NCBI RefSeq assembly: GCF_022227845.1
Contig: NZ_JAJNQN010000001.1
Span: 62,001 to 126,000 of the forward strand
DNA length: 64,000 bases
Direction of reading: 5' to 3'
Source of the DNA: Ectothiorhodospira lacustris
GTDB taxonomy: Bacteria > Pseudomonadota > Gammaproteobacteria > Ectothiorhodospirales > Ectothiorhodospiraceae
The position numbers were made by a program, and so were the translations under genes. Each line of letters starts with the position of its first letter. Position 1 is the stretch's first letter. Shown piece by piece: positions 39,089 to 47,596 of the stretch. The notes under the pieces are model-generated. The model had not been told where the DNA came from. It did no database searches and worked only from the letters and a program-made list of their open reading frames with translations.

Positions 39089-40239
39089 ATGGGTATCCGC
39101 TCCTCGGTGGTCGGTGCTGGTGTGTGTGATCCCGGCTCGCGGGCAGGAGGGTCCTGCAGGTATTCGGGGAAGGCGATCCAGCCGCGACGGTGGGGGGCAT
39201 CCTGATCCAGCGCCGACACCCGCCAGGCGGCGATCAGCTCGCGACGCCGGGCCACGGCGCGGTCCAGGCCGGGCTGATACAGGTCGCGGATCTCCTCGTC
39301 ATAGTCGACCAGGGCCCCATCCTCGCCCTGCAAATATGCCACAGCGGCCCCCCCGGCCCGTTCGCCGGAGATCACTGCCGGGGCGATGCCGCCGCCGGTA
39401 ATGGGATGGGTCAGGCCCGCCGCATCGCCCACGAACAGCACCTCACCATGGACCAGGACACCTCGCAGGCCGCCCACGGGAATGGCCCCGCCGGTACGGC
39501 GCAAAATCTTTGCCCCGACCCGCCCTTCCCGCACCAAGGTGCGATGCAGGGCATCCAGGGGTGCCTTCAGATCCGGGGTCAGGCGCTTATCGATCCCCAG
39601 ACCCAGATTGGCTTCGCCCTTCTTGGGAAAGAGCCATGCGTAGCCGCCGGGATAGTCCCCGGACAACCAGATGTCCGTCTCTGCATGAACCTTGAGCAGT
39701 GGCACGGTGTACTGTCGGGTCTGCACCAACTCCAGGGCCGGCAGCCCCAGATGGGCCGCCACCGAAGAATGGGGGCCATCCGCCGCCACCAGCAATCGGT
39801 AGGTGACGGATGTCATCCCGCCTCTTTGCCGAACCCGGGCCACCCGGGCCACCGGGTCCAGTCCCACCAGGGTCGTGCCGGTCCAGAGCCTTGCGCCGGC
39901 CCGCTCGGCCTGCCGGGCAATGGCCCGGTCAAAGGCACCCCGATGAATCATGATCCCGGGAAAGTCACTGTCGTGGCGAACGCCCGAGGGTAGATAGGTG
40001 CTCATCCCGGTGATGGGCTGACAGTACACGGCCGCATCCCGGGCATGACACCCCATGGGCAGCGGAATGAACTCGGCGCACTGCACCGGCTCTCCCACCG
40101 CGGCCCGACGCTCCACCGCCAGCACCCGGGCGCCGCCCTCGGCCGCGATCCGGGCGGCGCTGCCCCCCCCCGGCCCCAACCCCACCACCAGCACGTCAAC
40201 CGGAAACACGGGGCTCTGCCCTTGCAGACGCCGGGTCAC
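39085..40239 (-). CDS. FAD-dependent oxidoreductase, geranylgeranyl-reductase-like (LipT candidate)
   Basis: Flavoprotein with an N-terminal FAD site VDVLVVGLGPGGGSAARIA and a second FAD motif VLFVGDAAGLTHPITGGGIAPAVISGE, as in the geranylgeranyl reductase family. GYAWLFPKKGEANLGLGI is also typical of that family. Genes of this kind sit between the two lipoyl-synthase radical SAM genes in sHdr clusters and have been proposed (as LipT) to supply electrons. Its start (GTG at 40239) overlaps the ligase by 44 bases; a GTG at 40209 preceded by AAGGGCAGAG is an alternative. 384 aa. Confidence 0.8.
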   Translation of the reverse strand: MTRRLQGQSPVFPVDVLVVGLGPGGGSAARIAAEGGARVLAVERRAAVGEPVQCAEFIPLPMGCHARDAAVYCQPITGMSTYLPSGVRHDSDFPGIMIHRGAFDRAIARQAERAGARLWTGTTLVGLDPVARVARVRQRGGMTSVTYRLLVAADGPHSSVAAHLGLPALELVQTRQYTVPLLKVHAETDIWLSGDYPGGYAWLFPKKGEANLGLGIDKRLTPDLKAPLDALHRTLVREGRVGAKILRRTGGAIPVGGLRGVLVHGEVLFVGDAAGLTHPITGGGIAPAVISGERAGGAAVAYLQGEDGALVDYDEEIRDLYQPGLDRAVARRRELIAAWRVSALDQDAPHRRGWIAFPEYLQDPPAREPGSHTPAPTTEERIPI

Positions 40240-41302
40240 GGGAGTCCAGGGACTTGCGCAGGACCTGCAGGAAATCCTCCCGGGAGAGCATCAGCATCTC
40301 CACCCGATAGGCATCGAAGAAGCGGTGGATATTCGCCTCCAACTCCGCCACCGGCGTCTCCTTGAGAGACGCCTCCAGATCCACCAGCATGCGCCGGGGG
40401 TTCATGAAAAAGTCCCCGGTGATCCAGACCTGACGGATGATGCCCCGGGCCTCATCCAGCATCACCCCGGCACGCATGAGACCACCTTGGCAGCGATGCA
40501 CCGCCTCCAGCAGGGGCATGCCCCCTTCCGGGCGATTGCGCTGGTAAACCCATTCTTCGCTGTCGATCTCCGCCAGGGCCTGGGCAAAGTGGTTCTGCTC
40601 CCGCGAATTCAGGTTATCCGCCGGTACCAGATCCACCTGGAAGGCCTCGGCAAAGGCCTCGGCCAAAGCGGACTGGACCCGCGCCAGGGGCGGCGGCTCG
40701 CCCAGCAGTTCCCGCAGGTTCGTTACCCGCTCCCGGGCCGAGGCAATGGCCTTGTCGGAGAGTTTTTCTGCCGGGATGCGCAAAACCCTCAGCATGCGTT
40801 CCACATCGAAGTCGATGAGCAGGGTGCCCTGGTACATGATGGAGTTGCCGTCAAAGGCCCCGCCGGTGCCGGAGATCTTGCGTCCCGCCACCTCGATGTC
40901 GTTGCGGGGGCGGTAGCGGGCGTCCACGCCCAGACGGCGGATGCCGTCCGCCGCCGCCTCGCAGATGCGACGGGCGATCTTCCCCATGTCGGCGGTGCCC
41001 AGAAAGCGCCGATCCACGTACAGCTCCCAGCCGATCTGACCGGGATCGAAATAGATGGCACCACCGCCGGTGATGCGGCGCTGGATGTCGATCCCCTCGG
41101 CAAGACAGCGATCGATCCGCAGTTCCTGCGCCACGTTCTGGTGGAAGCCCACCAGGGCACAGGGCTCAAAGCGCAAAAAACGCAAGGTATGGGGGCTATG
41201 CCCCGCCTGATGACACTCCAACAGAGTCCGGTTCAGGGCCATATTCTCGGCGGCCCGGCGCAGACCGGTGTCCAGGACTCTGAGATTGATCTTTTCCGAC
41301 AT
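40196..41302 (-). CDS. Lipoate-protein ligase of the sHdr system (sLpl(AB) type)
   Basis: Biotin/lipoate ligase fold: RFEPCALVGFHQN, RRITGGGAIYFDPGQIGWEL (lipoyl-AMP site) and RNDIEVAGRKISGTGGAFDGNSIMYQGTLLIDFD with the catalytic lysine, then an accessory LplB-like C-terminal domain (about residues 240-350). It should load octanoate or lipoate onto the lipoate-binding proteins nearby. I start at MSEKINLR (41302), preceded by GGGAG; six residues shorter than the longest frame. 368 aa. Followed by the FAD oxidoreductase with overlap. Confidence 0.85.
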   Translation of the reverse strand: MSEKINLRVLDTGLRRAAENMALNRTLLECHQAGHSPHTLRFLRFEPCALVGFHQNVAQELRIDRCLAEGIDIQRRITGGGAIYFDPGQIGWELYVDRRFLGTADMGKIARRICEAAADGIRRLGVDARYRPRNDIEVAGRKISGTGGAFDGNSIMYQGTLLIDFDVERMLRVLRIPAEKLSDKAIASARERVTNLRELLGEPPPLARVQSALAEAFAEAFQVDLVPADNLNSREQNHFAQALAEIDSEEWVYQRNRPEGGMPLLEAVHRCQGGLMRAGVMLDEARGIIRQVWITGDFFMNPRRMLVDLEASLKETPVAELEANIHRFFDAYRVEMLMLSREDFLQVLRKSLDSRDPASARAEPRVSG

Positions 41303-41337
41303 CGGTCCACTCCCATTCATGCTTGATATTCACCCGG

Positions 41338-41370
41338 CACCCCAACCCCTCTCCCACAAGGGGTGAGGGG
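41338..41370. repeat. Short intergenic repeat, copy 1
   Basis: CACCCCAACCCCTCTCCC followed by an inverted CCCCT/AGGGG pair lies in the 79-bp gap between the radical SAM gene and the ligase. The same core occurs at 42597-42614 on the other side of the radical SAM gene. This motif type is common between genes in many GC-rich proteobacteria. Confidence 0.55.
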
Positions 41371-41381
41371 CTTAACCGGGA

Positions 41382-42533
41382 TCATGAACGCGCCATGGCG
41401 GCCGGTGCCTGGGCGACGACGGGGATGCCGGCTAGCCCCCGAGGTGTCCGGCGCCGGTGCTCGTCCGCCAGGATGGCTTCCAGATCCAGTTCCAGACCGG
41501 CCTGGTCATCGCCCAGCACCTCCTCGCCCACGGCCATGGAGCAGCAGGAAGGAATGACCCGAACCCGATACCCCAGCCGTGCCGCCAGTTCCACGGTGCC
41601 TTCGGCCGGGTGGGCCAGTCCGTTGATACCCGCCATCACCGCATAGGTATCGATCATCGCCTTCACCTCCCCCGGGGGGCGGGCGCACCCCAGCAACAGC
41701 GGTGTCCCGGGCAGGGCCTGGCGGGCATCCAGAAAGAACCTGCCCACCGCATCCGGGCTCGGCGTTTCGAAAGGCCGTTTCGGATTGGCATGAAAAGGCA
41801 TCACCACCACCAGCACCACCGCATCGGGAGTGTGACGCCGGAGCATCGCCAGGGCATCCCATTCTCCCAGAAAGCGTCCGTAGTGCAGCCCCATGACGAT
41901 ATGAGGCACCACCTTCATGGGGGTCTTCACCAGGTGTTCCAGGGTGGCCTCGAAATCTTCCACGCGGCGGCGCAGGTGATAGACCTGGGTGATGGTTTCC
42001 TGGGCACCGATCACATCCATCATGGCGGCATCGATGCCCGAATCGGCCATGCAGCGGGCGCCATCCTCGTCCACCAGGGCCGTGTGCAGGGCGATGCGAA
42101 ATTGGGGAAATTCATCCTTGATGCGGCGGATGATGTCGTAATAGGGGCCGTACTCCACCTCATTGCGGTGGTTGGAACCGCCGGTCAGCAGCATCCCCTG
42201 CCCCCCCTCCTCCAGCAATCGGTTCACCAGCGCCCACAGGGCCTCCGGGGATCGGGCAGGGATCATGGGCTCCAGCAGCTTGGCCTTGCAGTGGTCGCAC
42301 TGCAGCTTGCAATCGCCCCCGGTGATGGACACCGCGGGCCAGGCATGGCCGGCACAGCGGCTGATCTCGGTGGTCTGGTAGGACTTGAAGCTGGGGGTGT
42401 AGAAGTCGATGCGGGCATCCGAAGCCAACCCGTCGGCCGGATGCCGGGCCTGGAGACGGCGCACCAGATCAGGATTCAGGGACAGCTCTTCCAGGGCCTC
42501 GATACGGGCGGCCAGCGGGTACCAGTCGGTCAT
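41382..42533 (-). CDS. Radical SAM protein, lipoyl synthase component (LipS1/LipS2 type)
   Basis: Second radical SAM protein of the cluster. The SAM-cluster motif is CKLQCDHCKAK; other cysteines are in EISRCAGHAW, LGCARP and the C-terminal VIPSCCSM, enough for an auxiliary cluster. GGDC and GGSNHRNEVEYGPYYDII fit the radical SAM barrel. Works presumably with the other radical SAM protein to make lipoate on LbpA. The ATG at 42533 has AAGGA six bases upstream; 383 aa. It is bracketed by two copies of a short repeat. Confidence 0.82.
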   Translation of the reverse strand: MTDWYPLAARIEALEELSLNPDLVRRLQARHPADGLASDARIDFYTPSFKSYQTTEISRCAGHAWPAVSITGGDCKLQCDHCKAKLLEPMIPARSPEALWALVNRLLEEGGQGMLLTGGSNHRNEVEYGPYYDIIRRIKDEFPQFRIALHTALVDEDGARCMADSGIDAAMMDVIGAQETITQVYHLRRRVEDFEATLEHLVKTPMKVVPHIVMGLHYGRFLGEWDALAMLRRHTPDAVVLVVVMPFHANPKRPFETPSPDAVGRFFLDARQALPGTPLLLGCARPPGEVKAMIDTYAVMAGINGLAHPAEGTVELAARLGYRVRVIPSCCSMAVGEEVLGDDQAGLELDLEAILADEHRRRTPRGLAGIPVVAQAPAAMARS

Positions 42534-42589
42534 GGGAATCCTTGCTTGACGGTGGTTCTGTTGGCACGTTTTGCGGCGAACATCCCGCA

Positions 42590-42627
42590 CTCCCCTCACC
42601 CCAACCCCTCTCCCCGAGGGAGAGGGG
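42590..42627. repeat. Short intergenic repeat, copy 2
   Basis: Second copy of the CACCCCAACCCCTCTCCC motif, here with a longer palindrome (CCCCTCTCCC ... GGGAGAGGGG). It fills most of the gap between the lipoate-binding protein gene and the radical SAM gene. Confidence 0.6.
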
Positions 42628-42648
42628 CACTGGGTCAGCCGCCGCCGA

Positions 42649-43089
42649 TCAGGCACAGCCCTTGAAGCCGTCCGCGTCCATCTTGGCCTGGAAGGCCGCC
42701 AGCGCATCGGCGCCGGTCTTGAGGTCGACGGCATCGCCATCCCAGTCGGCGGGCTTGATCTTCACCAGCCAGCCTTCGCCGTAGGGATCCTGGTTGATCA
42801 GACCCGGACTGGCGGAGACGGCATCATTGACGGCCACCACCTCGCCGCTGATCGGGGTCTTGGCGGGACCCACCCACTTGCCGGATTCCACGGTGGCGCA
42901 GGACTTGTCCTTCTTCACATCCTTGCCGGCCTTCTTCGGGGTATAGGACACCACCTGCCCCGCCAGGGCACAAGCGTAGGCGGTCATGCCCACGGTCACG
43001 TTGCCGTCGTCGCCCCGGCGCACCCAGACGTTGTTGTCGATGCTGTACTGAAGCTCTTCCGGCAGATCACAGCCCTTGACTGCGCCCAT
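42649..43089 (-). CDS. lbpA: Lipoate-binding protein LbpA (GcvH-like), sHdr type
   Basis: GcvH-fold carrier whose lysine takes the lipoyl group; in the sHdr pathway it is thought to carry sulfur for oxidation. The lipoylation site is ATVESGKWVGPAK with Lys 71. Residues VKGCDLPEELQYSIDNNVWVRR and GQVVSYTPKKAGKDV match the sulfur-oxidation LbpA group rather than glycine cleavage. 146 aa from the ATG at 43089 with GGAG upstream. Second of two such carriers here; 110 bp after the dsrE gene. Confidence 0.9.
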   Translation of the reverse strand: MGAVKGCDLPEELQYSIDNNVWVRRGDDGNVTVGMTAYACALAGQVVSYTPKKAGKDVKKDKSCATVESGKWVGPAKTPISGEVVAVNDAVSASPGLINQDPYGEGWLVKIKPADWDGDAVDLKTGADALAAFQAKMDADGFKGCA

Positions 43090-43199
43090 GATTATCTCCT
43101 TTTCGAGTATTTGAATATTACCCATTGCAGTATATCGAGTCTCCCGGCGACGGCGATGGCCCCGAGGTGATGCAGGTCAAGACCTGCCACCCTGCCCGT

Positions 43200-43610
43200 T
43201 CAGAAGGTGATCAGCTTGTCACAGTCCAGCACCAGATCCGCCAGATCACTGGCACGGGCCACGTGATCCACCTCCGGGATCAGGTCGGCATCCGGGTCCA
43301 TGTCATAGCCGGGCATCGCCGGCTCACAGACGTGCAGCACTACCCCGGCCCGCTTGGCGTCCCGGATGAATTCGATGATGCGACGCCCACCCGGCATGGC
43401 ACACAGCGACTCCGCCACCCCCGTCTGCATCAGTCTCACCCCCTCCATGGTGAAAAAGATGTGTACCCGGGCATCCATGGCAGCCAGCACCGACCCCAGA
43501 TAGAAAGGGGTGGCACAGCGCGCCGGGGAGGAAGGACCGCTGGTCATGATGAAGACCACGGTCTGGTCTGCCTCCACATCATCCGGTGTTGCCGATGGTG
43601 TCTGCACCAT
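43200..43610 (-). CDS. DsrE-family protein between the two lipoate-binding proteins
   Basis: DsrE/F-like sulfurtransferase fold: TVVFIMTSGPSSPARCATPFYLGSVL (Cys 32), ARVHIFFTMEGVRLM, and a C-terminal CEPAMPGYDMDPD. Cysteines at 32, 70, 95 and 131; which carries persulfide is not clear. It differs in sequence from the DsrE protein at the other end of the cluster. 136 aa, AAGGA ribosome site. Five bases after one lipoate-binding gene and 110 bp before the other, so it may pass sulfur to those carriers. Confidence 0.82.
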   Translation of the reverse strand: MVQTPSATPDDVEADQTVVFIMTSGPSSPARCATPFYLGSVLAAMDARVHIFFTMEGVRLMQTGVAESLCAMPGGRRIIEFIRDAKRAGVVLHVCEPAMPGYDMDPDADLIPEVDHVARASDLADLVLDCDKLITF

Positions 43611-43615
43611 GTTCC

Positions 43616-44056
43616 TTACTCACGCCCGCAGTGGATGTCGTCCCGTTCGGCGCGGGCACAATAACCCGCCCTCGCCGCCTCCCCGGTCACGAAACGCCGC
43701 AGGGCGGCATCCAGGGGCTCATGCACCGCCACCCGGGCAATCCAGGCCCCGAAGGGGTCCTGGTTCAGCAGGGCCGGGGTCGCCATCACCGCCTCGTTGA
43801 TCTCCAAAATGGTGCAGTCCACAAAGTTGGGGACAGGCCCCGCCCACTTGCCGCTCTCGATGGTGGCCACCGGCTTGCCGGGGGGACGCCGGCTGCCCGG
43901 CCGACGCACCCGCACGTGCAGGATTTTGCCGGCGATGGCCTGGGACAGGTCGGTCATGCCGACGGTCAGGATATCTCCCGGTTCCCGGCGCAGCCAGACC
44001 TGGTACTCATCGTCGTAGTAAAGATCCGGATGGAACTCGCAGCCATTGCAATCCAT
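43616..44056 (-). CDS. Second lipoate-binding protein (LbpA paralogue)
   Basis: GcvH-fold protein with lipoylation motif ATIESGKWAGPV (Lys 70). The N-terminus MDCNGCEFHPDLYYDDEYQVWLRR has two extra cysteines. Unlike the neighbouring LbpA it carries an arginine/proline-rich insertion (HVRVRRPGSRRPPGKP, about residues 47-62) where the other has a lysine-rich loop, so its partner surface differs. 146 aa. Six bases separate it from hdrB2, tight enough for one operon. Confidence 0.87.
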   Translation of the reverse strand: MDCNGCEFHPDLYYDDEYQVWLRREPGDILTVGMTDLSQAIAGKILHVRVRRPGSRRPPGKPVATIESGKWAGPVPNFVDCTILEINEAVMATPALLNQDPFGAWIARVAVHEPLDAALRRFVTGEAARAGYCARAERDDIHCGRE

Positions 44057-44061
44057 AAACC

Positions 44062-44979
44062 CTAAATGACTCCCTTGTCCTTCAGAAAACCGATGGAATC
44101 ACTGACATTCTCGTGAATCCCCAGCTTGCGCGGGGACAGCCCCATGGACAGGCCCAGCAGCTGGGTGAAGTAGACGATCTTCACATGGGTCTTGATACCA
44201 AACTCGGTCTCCGCGCGCACCTGGTGCATCTCCAGGCCCGAGTGACAGGTGGGACATTCAGTGGCGATCACCTCGGCCCCCGAATCCTCCGCCGCCTGCA
44301 AGAGATTCAGCACCAACTGGGTGGAGGTGTCGGAATCCGACAAGGTATGCGCACCGCCGCAACAGGCCGTCTTCAGCGGAAAATCCATGTTCGCCCCACC
44401 AACGGCCTCCAGCAGGTCATCCATGAAATGCGGCTTGTAGGTGGACTCGGAACCCGGCCCCTGATCCTTCTCCGGAAAGATCTGCCGGGGACGGGTGTAC
44501 ATGCAGCCGTAGTAGTTGGCGATGCGAATGCCGTTCAGGCTCTTCTTCATCCGGTCCTTGATGCCTTCAGGCCCTTTCTCTTCCATCAGCCACTCCAACA
44601 GATGCACCGTGCGAACATCTCCCTTGTACACCGGGTCGCCCGCCTTGCGGGCCAGGTCCTGCACCGTCTCCATGGTTTTTTCGGAGGTAGCAGTCTCGTA
44701 CTCGGCCTTCTTCAGGTTGTGGTAACAGCCGTTGCAGGGGGCCATCACCGTGTTCAGCCCCATCTGCTCGGTGGCGATGGCCAGATTGCGGGCGGACAGA
44801 TAGGTCTGCAGCATGGGATGGATGTTCTTCACCTCCATGGCACCGCAGCAGTTGTAGTCCTTGAGGTTGACCATCTCCATGTCCAGCGCCTTCACCAGCA
44901 CCCGGGTGGACTTGTCATAGGGGCCGGCGGAGCCTTCCAGGGCGCAGCCGGGATAGTACGCAACCTTAGCCTTAGCCAT
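44062..44979 (-). CDS. hdrB2: sHdr complex subunit HdrB2
   Basis: CCG-domain subunit of the sulfur-oxidising heterodisulfide-reductase-like complex. MAKAKVAYYPGCALEG is the usual start; two cysteine-rich CCG regions are visible (YNCCGAM with CNGCYHNLKKA upstream half, and TACCGGAHTLSD with ATECPTCHSGLEMHQ). These bind the noncubane iron-sulfur clusters in true HdrB. I start at MAKAK (44979), with GGAGG upstream; 305 aa. The longer frame to 45075 overlaps hdrC2. Start overlaps hdrC2 end by eight bases. Confidence 0.92.
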   Translation of the reverse strand: MAKAKVAYYPGCALEGSAGPYDKSTRVLVKALDMEMVNLKDYNCCGAMEVKNIHPMLQTYLSARNLAIATEQMGLNTVMAPCNGCYHNLKKAEYETATSEKTMETVQDLARKAGDPVYKGDVRTVHLLEWLMEEKGPEGIKDRMKKSLNGIRIANYYGCMYTRPRQIFPEKDQGPGSESTYKPHFMDDLLEAVGGANMDFPLKTACCGGAHTLSDSDTSTQLVLNLLQAAEDSGAEVIATECPTCHSGLEMHQVRAETEFGIKTHVKIVYFTQLLGLSMGLSPRKLGIHENVSDSIGFLKDKGVI

Positions 44980-45688
44980 GGGTGGCCTCCTTCTGTTCAC
45001 GCACATACTGCTTGAGCACCTCGCCGGTGCGTCCCCAGGACCGAGTTCTGGGGGCAAAGAAGAAATTGCGCGCAAAGCGCATCCCCAGACCTACCGGCAG
45101 ATGCTGCATCAGACGCACACCGAACACACGCAGCCACTGGGGCACCAGGGGTTGGCCGGTTTTCCTGAAGAAATTCAGCAACACCAGACTGTCCTCGATG
45201 CGGCCACGGGCATAGATCTGCTCGGTGAACTCCTCGTCGAAGACCCGGGACGGTGACTTGGGCGTGTGGCCCTCGTCCTCCAGCCAGTGTGACAGGGCCT
45301 TCATCACCCCTTCCGGGCGTACGTCCTTGGGGCAGATGCTCGTACACTTGTTGCAGGATACGCACTGCCAGATGATGTCCTTGTCCTTGATGATCTCCTC
45401 CTTGAGTCCGGTACGCACCGCATAGATCCAGTAGCGGGGATTAAACTGCACGTTCTGGGCGTACATGGTGCAGGAATTGGTGCAGGAACCGCACTGCCAG
45501 CAGCGGTGTACGTTCTCGGCACCCGGGTAGCGCTGGATGACGGCCTCGAAGTCATCATCGTAATCGGTGATGGTCCGGGGCGTGATCATAGTATTCCAGT
45601 GACCGGAAACATCCACACCGTCCACCACCAGGGTATCGTGGCGGAGCAGCCGCTCCGGTTCGATCAGGGATTTTTCGTGAATCGCCAT
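44972..45688 (-). CDS. hdrC2: sHdr complex subunit HdrC2
   Basis: Iron-sulfur subunit with two 4Fe-4S motifs: HRCWQCGSCTNSCT (Cys 63, 66, 69, 73) and WQCVSCNKCTSICP (Cys 109, 112, 115, 119), passing electrons between HdrA and HdrB. A C-terminal helical part follows. 238 aa. No membrane anchor. It lies 32 bp after the hyp gene and overlaps hdrB2. Confidence 0.92.
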   Translation of the reverse strand: MAIHEKSLIEPERLLRHDTLVVDGVDVSGHWNTMITPRTITDYDDDFEAVIQRYPGAENVHRCWQCGSCTNSCTMYAQNVQFNPRYWIYAVRTGLKEEIIKDKDIIWQCVSCNKCTSICPKDVRPEGVMKALSHWLEDEGHTPKSPSRVFDEEFTEQIYARGRIEDSLVLLNFFRKTGQPLVPQWLRVFGVRLMQHLPVGLGMRFARNFFFAPRTRSWGRTGEVLKQYVREQKEATHG

Positions 45689-45720
45689 GCTTTTCTCCGC
45701 AACACTTCATGCATCATGGG

Positions 45721-46542
45721 TCAGGCCGGACCCGCCTGATGCCAAGTCTCTTGACCCGCGGCGGCCATCGCGCCGCGCCGCTCGTCGATACCCAGCAGTT
45801 TGACCACCAGTTCCATCGGGTCCTGTCTGGCGCCGAAGTCCCCCTGCAGGATGCCCAGCCCCCCGGAAACGGAACGCACGTAGTCCGCGTAGGCCCGAGC
45901 CAGGATCAGGTCCGTGATGAAGGGTAGATCCCGGTAGAAACCGCTGGCGGAGAGGTGTGCGGCAAACCACTGACGCACCCCCTCCAGGGCCTCCGGTGTC
46001 ATCGCCAGGGGCAGGGTCTGCAGACTGTCGCTGCCCGGCACGAACTCCCGCACCGCACCGCTCATGGTCTGGGTGTCCCAGACCCAGCGGGTCATGAGGG
46101 GGATCGTTTCCGGTTCCCGGAAATGCAGCAGTTCCGCCCCCAGGTCCCAGGCCGCCCGCCGCAGCTTGCGCTCCGGCACCGGCAGACGGTCACAGAAGCC
46201 CTCCAGGCGCCTGAGCAAACCGCCTCGGCCGTAAACCAGCTCCAGCACGGCCTCGGCCAGGGCCTCCCGAGGCATCTGCCGCAACACTGGCCCCAGTCGC
46301 CGCCGGGCCGGAAAGACACATTCCAACAACAGCAGGGGCAGCTCCGGAACCAGGGCCGCGGGACGGACCCGGGGCAGGGCCTGGGCGAACAGGGCATGCT
46401 TGCTGCCCAGGGCGGTCAGGTAGTTCTCCACCCCGCCCCGCTCGCTCATGTCCTCCAGCAGGGCCGCCAGCTTGACGGCCGCCACCTTCTCATCCAGGCG
46501 GATGGACAGGGGCGCCGGGGTGATGGACTGATTCATCAGCAC
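45721..46542 (-). CDS. Conserved sHdr-cluster protein (Hyp)
   Basis: The hypothetical protein that sits between hdrA and hdrC2 in sHdr clusters; function unknown. Mostly alpha-helical, leucine-rich and poor in cysteine (VFP and GFCDRL regions), with no cofactor motif. 273 aa. One base separates it from hdrA, which supports a structural or assembly role in the same complex. Confidence 0.85.
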   Translation of the reverse strand: MLMNQSITPAPLSIRLDEKVAAVKLAALLEDMSERGGVENYLTALGSKHALFAQALPRVRPAALVPELPLLLLECVFPARRRLGPVLRQMPREALAEAVLELVYGRGGLLRRLEGFCDRLPVPERKLRRAAWDLGAELLHFREPETIPLMTRWVWDTQTMSGAVREFVPGSDSLQTLPLAMTPEALEGVRQWFAAHLSASGFYRDLPFITDLILARAYADYVRSVSGGLGILQGDFGARQDPMELVVKLLGIDERRGAMAAAGQETWHQAGPA

Positions 46543-46543
46543 C

Positions 46544-47596
46544 TCAGCCCGCCTTGCGCGTCAGACCATGCAGGTCCGCAATGGCGCGGGCACCGGCGGC
46601 CATGCCCTGGGAGATGGAGTCATCGATGGTCTCCGGTCCGTAGGCGGCCCCGCAGGAATAGATGCCGGGACGGGTGGTGCCGCAGGTATTGGTGTAATGC
46701 TCGCCGCGTTCGATAAAGCCGTGATTCTCCAGACTCACGCCGAACACCTCCGCGATCTCCGGATTGTCCATGTTGGGGTCCATGCCCACCGCATGCACCA
46801 CCATGTCGAAGGGAATGACGATGGGGCGCTTCACCAGGGTGTCCTCTCCCTTCAACAGCAGCCGGCCATCGGGCGCGGCGGTGACTTCGGCAATACGGGC
46901 CTTGATGAACTTGGTGCGGAATTCCTCCTGGGATTTCCAGTAGAAGCGGTCCTCGTAAAGGCCGAAGGTGCGGATGTCCATGTAATAAACGAACACCTGG
47001 GTCTTGGGCGAGAGCTCCTTGATCTCCATGGCCAGATTGGTCGAGACGGTACAACAGATCTTGGAACACCACTCGCGCCCGATCTGCCGGTCGCGGGAGC
47101 CCACGCACAGCAAGATGGCCACCCGCTCCGGGGTACGGCCATCGGAGGGACAGGCGATCTTGCCGGCGGTTACCATCTGCTCCACTTGGGTGGTGGTGAC
47201 CACGTCCGGGAAGGTGCCGAAGCCCCACTCGGGCTTGTTCACGGAATCAAAGTGGGTGAAACCGGTGGCCAGCACCACGGCACCGGCCTTGACGCTCTTG
47301 CCGTTGCTCAGCTTGGCAGTGAACTTGCCCGGCTCCCCGTTCAACTCCGTCACCTTGGTGCCCTTGTGGATGGCGACGTTGGCATCATCTTCCACCCGCT
47401 TGACCATGCGCCCGATGGCGTCCTTGGCCCATTCACCGGAGGGGACCAGCCGGGCATAGCCGGAGATGATAGGGGCGCCGCCCAGCACGTCTTCCTTTTC
47501 CACCAGCACGGCCTTGTAACCGACACCGGCCACCTGGGCCGCCGCGGACAGGCCGGCCGGTCCCGCACCGACGATCAGAACGGTATCCTGCATCAC
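46544..47596 (-). CDS. hdrA: sHdr complex subunit HdrA (FAD flavoprotein)
   Basis: Flavin-binding core subunit. VLIVGAGPAGLSAAAQVAG is the FAD site (GxGxxG at 10-15). The iron-sulfur region has CVGSRD (Cys 164) and CSKICC (177, 181, 182). The C-terminus GIYSCGAAYGPETIDDSISQG closes the flavin site. At 350 aa it is the short sulfur-oxidiser form that lacks the ferredoxin domains of methanogen HdrA. ATGA overlap of four bases with hdrB1, one base before hyp. Confidence 0.93.
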   Translation of the reverse strand: MMQDTVLIVGAGPAGLSAAAQVAGVGYKAVLVEKEDVLGGAPIISGYARLVPSGEWAKDAIGRMVKRVEDDANVAIHKGTKVTELNGEPGKFTAKLSNGKSVKAGAVVLATGFTHFDSVNKPEWGFGTFPDVVTTTQVEQMVTAGKIACPSDGRTPERVAILLCVGSRDRQIGREWCSKICCTVSTNLAMEIKELSPKTQVFVYYMDIRTFGLYEDRFYWKSQEEFRTKFIKARIAEVTAAPDGRLLLKGEDTLVKRPIVIPFDMVVHAVGMDPNMDNPEIAEVFGVSLENHGFIERGEHYTNTCGTTRPGIYSCGAAYGPETIDDSISQGMAAGARAIADLHGLTRKAG

